NCBI GenBank assembly: GCA_001466705.2
Contig: LATX02000214.1
Span: 248,001-312,000 of the forward strand
Reading direction: 5' to 3'
Source of the DNA: Moniliophthora roreri
Lineage: Eukaryota; Basidiomycota; Agaricomycetes; Agaricales; Marasmiaceae
DNA length: 64,000 nucleotides
Shown here: positions 1 through 11,872 of the stretch, one piece after another
How positions within the stretch are numbered: the first letter of the stretch is position 1
How the letters are laid out: the number at the start of each line of letters is the position of its first letter
Made by a program: the position numbers and the translations under genes
The notes under the pieces: generated by a model
Database searches by the model: none
Told to the model about the DNA's origin: nothing
What the model saw: the letters and a program-made list of their open reading frames with translations, nothing else

Positions 1-1189
1 TCAATAAGAGAGATTTAATTTAGCTAAAAGTTTAGTTAATGTTCTATATATGGCAACTCTGATTACATTGATTTACACTTGCTTAACAATCTGAGTAGGA
101 CTTTTGGAAATTATCTTTTGGTAGTTTTTCTACTAGTCTTATCTTAGACAAATTATCTAGAGCCCACTATGGGAGGTGGATCTAGAATATTAATTTAAGC
201 TTTAAGCTATCAAGAACCAATCTTTTTAAAGTATATCTGCTTCTTAGAAAACATCCAGATAATTTCTAATGAATTGGAACTTGAATTTGTCATTAAAAAA
301 ATAGAGTAATTGTCAATAAGACTTTGTCACACTTGCTAGTTGTCTGAGATTAGCAAAATAAAAAAGAAAACAGATTCTGCAAGATGTCTGAGCTGGATTA
401 GCAGATTCCTGGTGCTTTTTCAGCTACACCTGTAGTAGGGAAGACATCTAAATCTACTTTGAAAAGAAGATTAAAGAAAAGACTACTTAATCAAATCAGA
501 CAGTTCCTGTTAGAGCAACTAGATCAGTAACTGCCACAGAAAGTATACTGTTAATATAGTGTGTTGATGTAAATTAGAGAGTTTCAGGCTAGCAGTGTCT
601 AGAAGATTTGTTCTCTTGAGAATTGTTGCAGAATATAGCTAAGAAGCCTGTATTCAGGTGCAAGAGGTACTTTTGTTCACACTTTTGAAGAAGTTTAGTC
701 TTTAGGCAGTCTCTGGTTGACCTTTTAGTTACCAGTTCTGCCTTGAAGTAATTAATAAAACCAAGATAAAGGAAATATATAAAAGCACAAGTTGACATCT
801 CAGTCTGAGAAGTTGTTCTAAAGCTTGCATCTCTGAGCTACTGAGTGAGACATTGAAAATTATTCTTAATGTTGTGGTAACAGTAAAACATACTGAACTA
901 GCTCACATATATCTGATAATTGAAAACTTACCTATTTTTCAGAGTTATTTGGCACCACAGGCCTTGTGCTTTTTCAGTAGAGGCATAGGTTTTTGAGTAT
1001 CTTCATCAATGTGTGCAGAAAGCATATATAAGGATAAAACAAAACTATTATATATAAAACATGTGGAAGATAACTAAAGGTAAACATAAGGAAAGGATAG
1101 TGCATGTTCAACAGGAAAGGAAATGGAAGTAAAGTCAATAATAGAATCAGAAGGAATAATAGATAGAATAGTGTTTAAGAGGAAAAATT

Positions 1190-2420
1190 TGTAACACCCT
1201 GAGAGTTAGAATCAAGTCCTGAAGTCAGTAGGGCTCTATTGTTACAGATTGCAGGAACACTCATGAACTAAGAGTTAGAACTAAGTACAAAACACTCAGT
1301 AGAGCTCTATTGTTACAGATTGCAGAAACACTTATGAACTAAGAGTTAGAACTAAGTACAAAACACTCAGTAGTACTCTATTGTTATAGATTTCAGAGAT
1401 ACTTACAATCTAAGAGTTAGAGCTAGGTCTAGAACAGTCAGTAGAACTCTATTGTCACAGCTTGTGGGAACACTCACTGCCTGAGAGTCAGAACCAAGTT
1501 CAGCACAGTCAGTAGAGCTCTGTTGTCACAGCTTATAGAAACACTCACTCCCTGTGAGTCAGAATCAAGAGCAGGATAGTCAGTAGGACTCTATTGCCAC
1601 AGATTGCAGGAACACTTACAAATAAGAGTCAGAATCAAGTTCAGAACACTTGGTAGGACTTTGTTGTCACAAATTGCAGAAATACTCACAGACTAAGAGT
1701 TAGAACCAAGTCCAGCACAGTCAGTAGGGCTCTGTTGTCACAGATTGCAGGAACACTCACACTCTGAGAGTCAGAACCAAGTCCAGAACAGTCAGTAGGG
1801 CTCTGTAGTCACAGATAGCAGAACCACTCACTCTAAGAGTCAGAACCAAGTCCAGAACAGTCAGTAGGGCTCTATTGTTACAGATTGCAGAAATATTCAC
1901 AATCTAAGTGTCAAACCAAGTTCAGAATACTTAGTAAGGCTCTGTTGTCACAGATTGCAGGAACACTCACAATCTGAGAGTCAGAAACAAGTTTAGAACA
2001 GTCAGTAAGGCCACATTGTCACAGATTGCAGGAACACTTACTCTCTGAGAGTCAGAACCAAGTCCAGCACAGTCAGTAGGGCTCTGTTACAAATTGCAGG
2101 AATACTCACAGGCTAAGAGTCAGAACCAAATCCAGACCAATCAGTAGGGTCCTGTTGTCACAGATTGCTAGAAACACTCACAGGCTGACAGTTAGAAGCA
2201 AGTCCAGCACAGTTAGTAGGGCTCTGTTGTCACAGATCACAGGAATACTTACAACCTGAGAGTCAGAACCAAGTCCAGCACAGTCAGTAGGGCTCTGTTG
2301 TCACATATTGCAAGAGCACTTACAACCTAAGAGTTAAAATTAAGTCCAGCATAGTTAGCAGAGCTCTAACATTATACTTTGTGGAAATATTTACATTCTA
2401 AAAGCAAGAATTAAATAAAT
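1190..2420. repeat. Minisatellite, about 70-bp unit, 17-18 copies
   Basis: A unit of 68-73 bp recurs head to tail. Each unit has a core like AGAGTCAGAACCAAGTCCAG, then CAGTAGGGCTCTRTTGT, then CACAGATTGCAGGAACACT. Unit starts, taken at the AGAGT core, lie near 1202, 1271, 1342, 1413, 1484, 1554, 1625, 1696, 1768, 1836, 1907, 1978, 2048, 2116, 2189, 2259 and 2330. A decayed last unit runs to about 2420. Units differ by point changes and small indels; the middle units are most alike. No long reading frame crosses the array. Confidence 0.9.
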
Positions 2421-2706
2421 GCAATTAGCAGTAGTTCATCTGCAATTTGTAATAGACACTTAACTGTCTAGTTGTTAAAGAAATAGTCAAAACTCAATTC
2501 AGAAATATAGAGATTTGCATACCTGCATTATATGAAGATTTCGCAAGATATTCATATTCACACTCTTATTTTGTCTGTCATTACCTCTAGCTTTACTATA
2601 GTATCTGCTCTTCTCCTGAAATGCTTGAAATCTCCCAGGACATTTTGTGTTACAACTGCAACAATTTTAGCAATAAAAAATTTGTAGTAATTGCAATTGC
2701 CAGAAC

Positions 2707-3149
2707 CTACCAATCTCCTGCAATATTCAGTCCTAGCTGTTGGCTACTATTCCAAGTCTGGCAAACTGGACACTCATAACCAAGAAAGCCCCTCTTCTTC
2801 TCCTGCTCTAGAATGATACTCATCACAATCTTTGTCCCAGGCACTACTCTTGCCCATTGTTCCTCCTCACTCCCCAGCATAATAACCTGTCTACCCTCAT
2901 CAATAGACAGGCTATATTGACCTTGTCCTACAAATTCAGATAACATATCACTAATTTTCTTGTCTCTTGCTTCTGAGTGTTGGAAAAGCCACTTCAGATA
3001 ATCTCCAATAGACTAGAATGGATTATAACAGTAGCATAAGTATGAGATCTGGTGTTTAAATATTGACATACTTCTTGCTGTGGCTGAACTCCAGGAGGGA
3101 ATGAAAAGCTTCGACCTGCTGGATCAATAATAGTAACTGTTATTTTCAT
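2707..3149 (-). CDS. Small protein with ubiquitin-like (ULD-type) domain
   Basis: Two exons, 3149-3072 and 3012-2707, flank a 59-bp GTATGT..TAG intron and give 127 aa. The chain begins MKITVTIIDPAG and continues with a proline-glycine turn, an amphipathic stretch around GDYLKWLFQ, and a strand region ending in GTKIVMSIILEQ. This is followed by a Cys-x-x-Cys pair (ECPVC) and a short tail. The pattern resembles the C-terminal ubiquitin-like domain of large agaricomycete protein families of unknown role; that assignment is from memory. The intron joins the two halves in phase, which supports a real gene. It lies in CpG-poor DNA beside a minisatellite and may be the 3' end of a longer decayed gene. 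Confidence 0.55.
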
Positions 3150-3400
3150 TGTAAGTCTACAAGCTTTCCAAAGCCAATATATCCCTTACTAGTGTTGAAG
3201 CCATATGAGACTATATTATTAAAGGTGCCCCCTGTGATTGTAAATCCTGATGCAAGTGCAAACATTGTTGGGCCATTGATATGGTTTCCATTCATTATAT
3301 TGTTTGGGTGCTGGAGACAGACACCCAGTTGTTCAATGTTGAGGTTTCTTGTAAATAAAAAACCAACATACCTTATGCCATGTGTCCATTCCAATCATAG
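3150..3400 (-). pseudogene. Possible 5' remnant of the ULD-type gene
   Basis: The minus-strand frame at 3394-3146 contains MFALASGFTITGGTFNNI. A Gly-Gly-x-Phe-Asn-Asn motif like this is, from memory, typical of the start of agaricomycete proteins that end in the ubiquitin-like domain. I found no splice pair that joins it in phase to the downstream ATG at 3149, so it is either a decayed first exon or part of a model I could not resolve. Confidence 0.3.
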
Positions 3401-6400
3401 AGGTAGACCCCTGTCCAACTTGCAACCTGATAAAAAGGTGAGTTTCTCATAGTAATTGATACAAGTAACTAAGAACCAACACATCAGGTGGTGGCCTCCT
3501 GTAACGTACAGCAGATATTCTGCCCTTAACGGCATCAACTGGTGTACTTAGAGAATTCATTGGTAGGGCAGAGGATCTGGAAATATAGTCAGCTCCTACT
3601 AATAGAAACAGTCTAAGTCTAATTTACAAGTTGGTGCCTTCTCTCTGAATACTGGCAATAGCAGCCAGGGCAGTGAATGATACTGGTGCAACCAATAATC
3701 TGGTAACAAAGTAAGTTTTCAGCAGTAACACAAGTGAATAAGAACATACTCTTCAGGTAGTAGTGCCCTGTAAATAACACTAATGATTTTGTTTCTAGCT
3801 TTGTTCAACCACTCCTCAAGGTTAAAGCGCATGTCTTGTGTGTATGATGGGGCAGGAGTGTTCTATGGTGGGGGAATGAAGAAGTTGGGTAGTGGGGAGA
3901 AGTTAAGGGGAAATTTAGCGACGAGATGAAGAATGCTTGTTGAATGGGCCATGACTTGACCTCGCCTTGCGTGCCTTGTGGCAAGGGTAACCACACCGTG
4001 TTGCCACCGTGTTGGGAAGAATTTCACTTACCAATGCGTTTCAACTCATGACGATCCAAAGGATGTCGCCAGCTCACTCACCTGCAGTGTGGATACAATT
4101 TACTTGACGTCGTTTTTGTAAGCGAAAAAGGTAGTAGACAAATCAATGAATAGTAACACAACCATGATCACAACACTAGAGAACCCTCCCTCAATATCGA
4201 AGAGCTCGGCTCATACTAGCGATCGCTCATGAAATGGGTCTGGGCATAGCTCAAGTGTGTAGCATATCCAACATGAGTGTCGATGTACGGAACGGCTGCG
4301 GCTAGTCTCACTGCAATAGCCTAGCAAAAAGAACCAAGGAGTGTGCGTCCCGACGTTGAGCCCAAATGGCTCAATACACAGCGTAGTCGATGTTTTTGAC
4401 GCGGAATTAAACGCTTTCTTTAGGAATTGATGGTTTGAATCCTTTCGTCGCGAATCAGGTGAACCGATTCTGCAAGCTTCAAGCTTCAATTTCGACTTTC
4501 CGTTCTATAATTCGTGTTTCGATAGCCTCCGGCCCCGCCTCCCTTCACCCGAACCATCACCACAAGGTCTGCCTCTGGCTCGTTCCCGTCGTTTTTCATG
4601 TTCTCAACCTTGTCCTGGCATCGTCGCAGCCATATCTTGACCTCGGGAAATGATATTCAGTCAAAACAATGTCGGAAGGCGTTGATTGACCATTGGATGG
4701 CGTAGGTATCCTATGCTTTCATTCCCTGACGAAACCGGCTCATGCGAAGACTCAGCTGGGATCCAAGACACTGAAGGGTACTCATAGTCACGGTGGCGAA
4801 GTAGAGAGAGAATGAAAAGAATAGGGTATCGGTAGAGGTATGTTACATGACATCGTTTTTGTTTTCTTTCAATGTAGATCTGGCTCGAAGTTCACCAGCA
4901 CGAACAATCACCCTAGATCCTTCTATCAGACTCTATAACCAAAATAGAATGTGTGCACGTACCTTCCCCCTCAGATCCAAATCACCTCTCCAAGTCACCT
5001 CTCCGCTGAAACTATGACCACGTTTTTGGCACCCCTCCACATTCACCACATTGCCTGTTCATTTCCGGGTCCGGAGGGTCGAATCAATACCACATATCCT
5101 AGCCATGACCCTCTCCACTATCATCTCCGTTTGCACAGTTTGCATCCCGGGTCGTGCTTGAAGAGTCGAAGAGGGATTCCGCTGTTAGAACAACGACACC
5201 TCCAGTTCTCGCCAAGATGGGATACAGTGGAGGCGAAGGAAGTAGCTTTAGCGGTGTTCTCTTCACTTTTCTCGGGACCTGGGGCTGCACCCGACACAAA
5301 TTTCGCTTCTAAAGGTCTGGAGTGTCATGTTTGTGGGGAAGAGCGAGGGTTATTCCTGTATTATTTTGGACGTAGACCACAGAACGAGAATGGTGTTTGA
5401 AGAAAACATTTCGTTTCTGGTATCGTTTAGCTCGGGTAGAGGAGGCAGGGCAATTGGCTAACAAGTCCTCGCCGGACTCGTCTAACTGCACCCATCGGAA
5501 CAGCAGGAGTAACATTCGAAGTATGTGCGGCTGCGACGGGTTGGATGTTGAGCTTCGGTGCTTGGTTCGTCCTGAGCTACTGTCAAGGTTCGGCGGTGAT
5601 ATGTACATCTTTCCTCGCCGCGGATCCCGCTTCCAACTTCCACGTTCGAAACTGTGAAGAAGCAAGCACCAACCGAACACCCTAGAGTCGTCCCATACTC
5701 TTGAACAATATCTGATATGATATACCACCAGGTAAGGACTTACAACCGTTTTCCTGCGGAACTTGCAAACTGACTACCTTTCCGCAGCAATAACGCTATG
5801 GCCATGGGCAATAAAACAGATGAACCGACCCATGGTATATGAGGGCCACGAGGATAACACCGAGGATTCAACGTGCCCCTTGGCCAGCTATCGGTCGGTC
5901 GCCCTTCCGGACTTAGGCAACCTCGCACATGCAGTGCCACGATGACTGGACCAGGCCAGGATAGCAGACAGGGCTTGGGCTAGGGCAACGAGTTCCTTCA
6001 TTTCATCTCACTTTGTTGAAATCGATCCTCGTTCCCTTCATAGATACATACGTAGGTACAGCGCTCAATGTCAAGGTGCATATGATAGAGAAAATGATAA
6101 CACACAACCAATGCATGATACAAAAATATCGAAAGACGCTAGAGTCAAACACGTAGCAATGCCGCGTAAACGAAAAGTCTATATAGCCTCTTTGATAGTA
6201 GTACGTGTAGCACGGGTTTCGAGGTCGAAAACTCCGTACCAACACCCTTCACAGCGGCCGCTCCGATCTTCTAAACCGGCGCATCAGACATTCCCTAGTC
6301 TCCTTCGTCTCTCCAAAGTAGATAAAGATGCTGGTTTAGGCTTTCATTCGGTGGAGGTGCCTTTCGCGTCCACGTCCGTTTCCGTGTCCCTGCTCGCGCA

Positions 6401-8786
6401 TCGCCCTAACAGCTCCAATTCGACGTTTTTGCGGCCGCAGGCTTCCTTCCTTCCTCGTGTCATCTGCAAGGTCTGATTGAGAAGCAGTTCTGGCGGAATT
6501 ATTGAATGCGAATACCCCTGTCCAGCTAACTCGGTAGCAGAATACGAGGTTGACGACTGAACAACCCCGACATACATACACTTTCACATAGGATTCCGCC
6601 AACACCGATCGGTGTATAAAGACGGGCCTTCGTCGTTTGTCATTGACCCCATGCAGCACGCAGTTCGAGCTAGACCGGAAACAAGATTCGTTGCCATCCT
6701 CGTCGACGCCAGGTTCTGTCTTGCTGGCACCAACACTCGTAGCTGGCGAAAGATGTGCTCCCTTGATCCATAACAATTACATCTTCTCTAGAACCCTATG
6801 ATGAGCTATCCCGTCGCGTTGCTCTCTACTGAGCGCATGACGTTCCGTAGGAAAGATACATGTGCAAGGCATCCAGCCCACCTGAAGTGGAATGATACCC
6901 CCCAGGAAGAGAAGCATGCGCGATATCGATAACCCGCAGGGTACAGGCAAGGCCAAAGGAGAGCACATTACGAATTCGAATTCATGCTTTAATCGAGGTC
7001 AGCCCCAGCTAACGCTTGTGGTCCTGGTGCGCTGTCTGGTTGACCTCATTTGATGGAAGCGCAATTGAATGGAGATCATGAAGGCATCTGCCTCGAATGA
7101 AAACGAAGAGGACCCCACCCCCAGGCGAATGACGCGTTCTGCCTGGGAGAGTATGCATCGGAGCAACTCGCACAGAATAAGCAAGTTCGAGGGAAGGTTC
7201 AATGGAGAAAATTTGGAGGCCACGACAATCCAAATCAGGTCGAGCCTGTCATCCGCAACTTCGAAATTAACAGAGAGTGCGGAAGATGAGGCGAGTGCCG
7301 CATTTCAGATGGGTTCTAACTCCAGCGTATCGGCATGATAAGAGAAAGAATCGGCGATATCGACATGCTGTGATGTATTGGTGCTCGGAGCAATGACTGG
7401 TTGCTGCAGTGGTATCCATTCCTTGAAGCATGCGTATGTTCGATTTCCCTGCGACGAGTTTTCCCAACCCATGGAAAGAGAAGTCACTGTAACACTGGAT
7501 ACTGGATTGTTCATTGGAGCTAGGAGTGGGAGCCCGGGAGGAGGTCGGTATGTATGAGCGTGAGCTCTTCGCCACGACGATGGAACGCCGTATACTTTCA
7601 GACGTCAACTTTCCAACCACGAGATTCCCTATGAAGTATCAGAGGTTACTACGGGATGGAGATGAAGAGCAGAGGCTACGTACCATAATTGAGCCCATTT
7701 TGCGTTATATGAAGCAGACACTCCTCCGCTCACTGTTCAGAGTCGCTTCCCCGAAGAGTGGTTTTGTATATCTTACCACTGAGAACGACGGCTTCTGGGG
7801 AGGTTGGTATAAACGTATACAGAGGAAGACCACAAGACGATTTTGATGTGAGGTGAGGTGGGGTATATGATGATCGCAAATGAGGAGCTGTGCTGGAGGG
7901 GGAGGAATGAGTTTGCTGCTGCAGATGAGATGAGTTGGCGAACGTACGTTCGGTCATTTAGTACAAAACCGCAACCCGCTCCAATGCGCTCCAGACTCTT
8001 CGTATAAACCTCTGCTTGGCCGAGTATCAGGTCATTCGTATTACGAGGTCGGTGATAGCAGGGTGGACTCTAGCAGTGCATTTCGATACTGGATGACTTT
8101 GTAATATCAATGATACTCGACCCGAGAGTAGCCGGAGGAGTTATTCTTGGCTTTTGGAGGTACAGGGCGAGACGAAATCATGATCATCGAGGAACGAGGA
8201 ACACCAACTCCGAGCGCTAATGCCGACCCATCTCTGCCTGTCTTCCACCGATCTTCTCGCCTAAGAAATCATTCAACACTCCCTAGATGATCGGTTCCGG
8301 CTTTGTTGGCATGATAATGAACACTACAGCTGTCCTGCTATCTTCGTCCTCGTCATATTCGGCCTGCGATCTGGCATCACCTCCGGTTCTCATGACATGA
8401 TGAAAATTAGTCGACCAATCAACCAGAATCAATGAAATAGCTTGAAGAATCAAACTTGAACGATAATGTCACAGTAAAGCTCACATCTTTCACCGAACAC
8501 AGCGTCAAAAGCTAGACCACAGGCTGTCCGAGACAGGAACGCAGGAAGCGCAGGGGCGATCAGCAGATTCGCGTGAACACTGACAACATCTTCAGGATGG
8601 AAGGTACGATTGTCTTTTGATGAGACTGTGCCACGATGCTAATTTCTAGCCATCACTGTATCCAATTCAAAGGTTGCACGTTGCAGACGTTCAATAGCGG
8701 TGTCAAGGTCTGAAATGAAACCACGATCCGTCGGATGCGCCTGATCTCAGTTCATCAGATGCCCTCCCACCGCTGCAGGGGAGGTA
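3401..8786. other. No supportable gene
   Basis: Composition changes near 3800 from CpG-poor to ordinary. Beyond that only short frames on both strands are seen (up to about 150 codons). None has a recognisable motif, consistent splice sites or an antisense-free stretch. A minus-strand frame at 7514-6999 is open for 172 codons apart from one TGA at 7305 and may be an old coding remnant. No tRNA or rRNA was recognised. Confidence 0.5.
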
Positions 8787-8787
8787 C

Positions 8788-8793
8788 TATAAA
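8788..8793 (+). promoter_or_regulatory. TATA box of the first seven-helix gene
   Basis: TATAAA lies 48 bp before the ATG at 8841. The two paralogues also carry TATA-like strings: TATAA at 11820, 49-53 bp before the ATG, and TATAGAAAA near 16426, about 70 bp before the ATG. The recurrence at similar distances supports a core promoter. Confidence 0.4.
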
Positions 8794-8840
8794 CGTCGTC
8801 CCACTATAATCAGGCGTAGAGTCAATCCTTTCGGCCCATC

Positions 8841-10498
8841 ATGTCTTCAGCTCCTCTCTTGGTCATTTTTTTCATTGGATGGGTACGTTTTCTACCTTCA
8901 TTCCGAAATACTTTCCTTCTCATCTTCTTGCAGGTACAAATATTTCTCTATGGTCAGTCTCGTCCCCATCAACCTTGTCAAGTCCATCATTATTCAACGT
9001 ATACTTTTGATCTAGGTTGCAACGTCGTTCTTTTTGGCACTAGTATCTTTCTGCTGCTCCGAAGAGGATTAAACAGGAGCTCTGCGATTTCATTCATTTT
9101 CGCGATTGCTTTGTTGGCACAAGCGACCGCTCTGGCTGTAGTCGAGACTGCAATGATCATCAGCCAATTGTCCCAGATCAATGATCTGCTGCAGTTGGTC
9201 CAGTCAATATTGACTGGTGGTATCCCGAAAGCTACCAGTGTTCAACTAGAATTACCGCCATCACTGGCACATTCAAGTACAAGTCTGACTGGTGGTATCG
9301 ACCTTCATGCGTGCAAGTCAGTCACGATGCACGGGTGTTTTGGGTTTTGTTTCTGATTCATTCTCTTCCTTAGCATTTTCATGTTCATCGGACTGCAAGT
9401 GCTCGAGTGAGCATTATTGTACTTATGGATTTTTCTCTGCATGTATCTCACTCTCATATCCAAGTCTCACCACATGTTTCATCCTAGTAAGTACGTCCCC
9501 GGTTCAAGAAATGTTTGAAGCGCTCAACCTCTGCTCTCACAGGTACACCGCTGCTACATACTATACAACCGAAACTGGAAAATACTCGTCGGACCAATGA
9601 TTATCATCCTCGCAGACATTGGTCAGTCACGGTCAATCTTCTACACGATAGTATCTCTAACATTCATTGCTCTCTAGGCGTATACGGCGCAGCTCTCCCC
9701 GTCCTCCTTGAATTCCCCTATGCGGCCATAGAAGACGTCGTATCGTTGAATAATCCCAAATTGCTAAGATTCTCAACTGCGGTTATCGTGCTGAACGCGT
9801 TTGCGAATGGCTCATTGACGCTCTTGATTGGTGTGATCGACTTTATACCTTTCTCTGCGTCGTATTTATATAAGATTCCCCAGCTGGAAAAATATGGATG
9901 ATCAGAAGACGAACGCGACAGTACACGCGGAGAGTCGGGGCTCCTGCGGTTCATCAAAAATATAGTACCCTGATTGCAATGACGTCCGTGGTACAGTGTT
10001 CCTCTCCTGCGCAATGCATAGCTCATATATCGAATAGGCTTGAATCTGGACTAATCATCCCTGTATCACTCATCATACTCGAGATTTTTGTCCACGTGGA
10101 TAATACTGTGGGCGCTGGGATTATGGGGGCATGTTTACCTCAAATAATGGTACGTCTCAAAGCATTGTATAGTGTCTCTGCAGCTGATCATTAATGTCTA
10201 ATGATAGGCTTTGGCACCACTGCTGATCATGGTACGGGTCGGCCTCGGGCTAACAGTTCGAGTTGAAGCGAGCCATGGAACGATGCAGGCAGAAACTACT
10301 GCGACAGGTCATGAAGTTGAGTTGCAGATGTCTCGACCTTTAGCCATGGCTATTTCTGTGACGACGTCGCAGACTGTAAGCGTATCTTCATCACCGGGAG
10401 CGCCGGCAAAGCATCACGATGAGCCGAATCATCCAGGGTCTGAGCCTGATCTTGATGACTCGGACTCGAATGCGAAACAGTTTGGATATGCCGTGTAA
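8841..10498 (+). CDS. Seven-helix membrane protein, paralogue 1 (unknown function)
   Basis: Ten exons: 8841-8882, 8934-8952, 9016-9316, 9374-9406, 9465-9486, 9543-9621, 9678-9830, 9884-9983, 10038-10149 and 10208-10498. They give 383 aa, and all nine introns (51-63 bp) keep frame. About seven hydrophobic segments are visible, starting with LLVIFFIGWVQIFLYG and GCNVVLFGTSIFLLL. A polar insert of about 35 residues follows the third segment. Between later segments sits HRCYILYNRNW, then LADIGVYGAALPV. A basic loop WMIRRRTRQY and a Ser/Asp-rich cytosolic tail ending KQFGYAV follow. Exon positions match the paralogues at 11873 and 16495 exactly. The family resembles uncharacterised agaricomycete receptor-like proteins; ligand and signalling role are unknown. 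Confidence 0.82.
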
Positions 10499-11872
10499 GA
10501 CCATTGATCGGTACCAGCACAGAGTTATTTATGACGCCGACTCGACCCTCGATGCTACCACCGAGTAACCACTGGACGGTTGTCCGGGGTGAAGTACTAT
10601 GCACACAAAGTGCTGGCTCCTCCTTGATAGATAACTAGACACTTGTGCCGGTATGACTACAGTCTTCAATGGATTACTCGGTACGACGATAGACCTGGAA
10701 TCCGTCGCGGGCCAAGTCGCGACTCACCTTCATACAACAAAATCTGATGGTGACGACCAAGTGGTTAAAATGGGATGTGCCTTTAACTTTTCTCGCGAGT
10801 CACCACTGGTAGACCTGCATTCTGCGTTTCTGTCAATGCGATCGTCTCAAGCAAGCGTAGGTATAAATTAAAGGCAGAACAATATGCTTGCGCTGACGGG
10901 GAAAGGGTGCCACGTGGCTCAGATTAGGTGATGACGCGCTGGTTCTCCTCTCTCTCTCACCACGGTTTGAATTTCAACTCTTCGCACTCCTGCAGTCCAT
11001 TTGAAGAGTGGCGAGTGGCAATGTCATTCGATATTTAAGCGGATACCAGTTGGAGGTACGGGGCAAGGTGAGTATAGTACCGAGGGTGCAGAGGGGACAC
11101 CACGGATGCAACCCCGTGCTTACGCCAACACCTCCCCACCTTCCATCTCTCAAAAAGGGTTCAGGATGATGCACCGCCATATCTGAGAGGCTCTGTGTTC
11201 GCTCCACGTTCGATCGTGATTCTGATCCTGTCCTGATCCATACAGCGCTCATGACTCAACATCTGATTACGACACATTCCAAAAAAAAAAATCTTCACGA
11301 TTCAGCCGTGACTAGGCTCCTCTGTCTTGGTTTTCAGCAACGTCAGGCTTATGGGTAGAGTCACATTTGCTCATATATACCGCGGGGCCCACGGGACAAG
11401 AAGACCCAGGGATAGCTACCAATACTCCCGATCGAGCTGTGAAGGGGGAGCATCTTCTTTCGAAAAGATTTTCTCATGATGCTGACCTCTTTGACCACCA
11501 TTGTATCCACCAATCGCACCGTCGTAGATGTTCAATAGCAATCTCACAATGTCAACACCCATCTCATGAAGACGATCCCATCTTCATAGAATTCCCAGAC
11601 CGTAATCTGTGGTCAATCCAGTGAGTCGTTTCCAAGGCATTTTCGTGCTCATAATTGCTTCGTTGGAGGTCAGAACAGCAAAGTCTAATGTATAGACTCT
11701 CGCCGAGGGGTTTCCCTGTCTGGGCTGTATGTCAACAGAGCTGATGAGCCCAAGTTCAGATGGAGTCCTGATCTCTGTTCACTTGGTCTCTGTTCATCAG
11801 ATAGCAGCTGTAGAGAAGATATAACTCCAGCATGACACGATCCGGCTGAAGCTCCAGCGCTCTCAGCTCATT
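10499..11872 (+). other. Intergenic, no gene seen
   Basis: Between the first and second seven-helix genes I see only short frames without motifs. A poly-A tract lies near 11281-11290. The 3' flank of the upstream gene and the promoter of the next gene (TATAA at 11820) fall here. Confidence 0.5.
11820..11824 (+). promoter_or_regulatory. TATA-like box of the second seven-helix gene
   Basis: TATAA about 50 bp before the ATG at 11873, matching the spacing in paralogue 1. Confidence 0.3.

Larger units (their letters stand above)
1..3800. other. AT-rich, CpG-depleted segment
   Basis: By eye only about four CpG dinucleotides occur in the first 3.8 kb (near 2542, 3111, 3503 and 3530), whereas CpG is frequent from about 3828 onward. 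The segment is also visibly AT-rich. Inside it are a 70-bp minisatellite and one small gene with A/T-ending codons. Positions 1-1190 hold no gene or repeat that I can support. CpG loss is the known footprint of cytosine methylation and deamination in fungal repeat-rich DNA; assigning that cause here is inference. Confidence 0.75.

Noticed and set aside
1190..2420. Regular 70-bp repeats considered as a CRISPR array
   Set aside because: Units are continuous with no unique spacers, and the host is a eukaryote; this is a minisatellite.
5099..5728. Overlapping frames of 139-149 codons near 5-5.7 kb
   Set aside because: Frames on both strands overlap, there are no recognisable residues or introns, and no relative occurs in the window.
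6999..7514. Minus-strand frame of 172 codons with one internal TGA
   Set aside because: No motif, no clear splice sites and no relative in the window; could be a remnant but cannot be supported.
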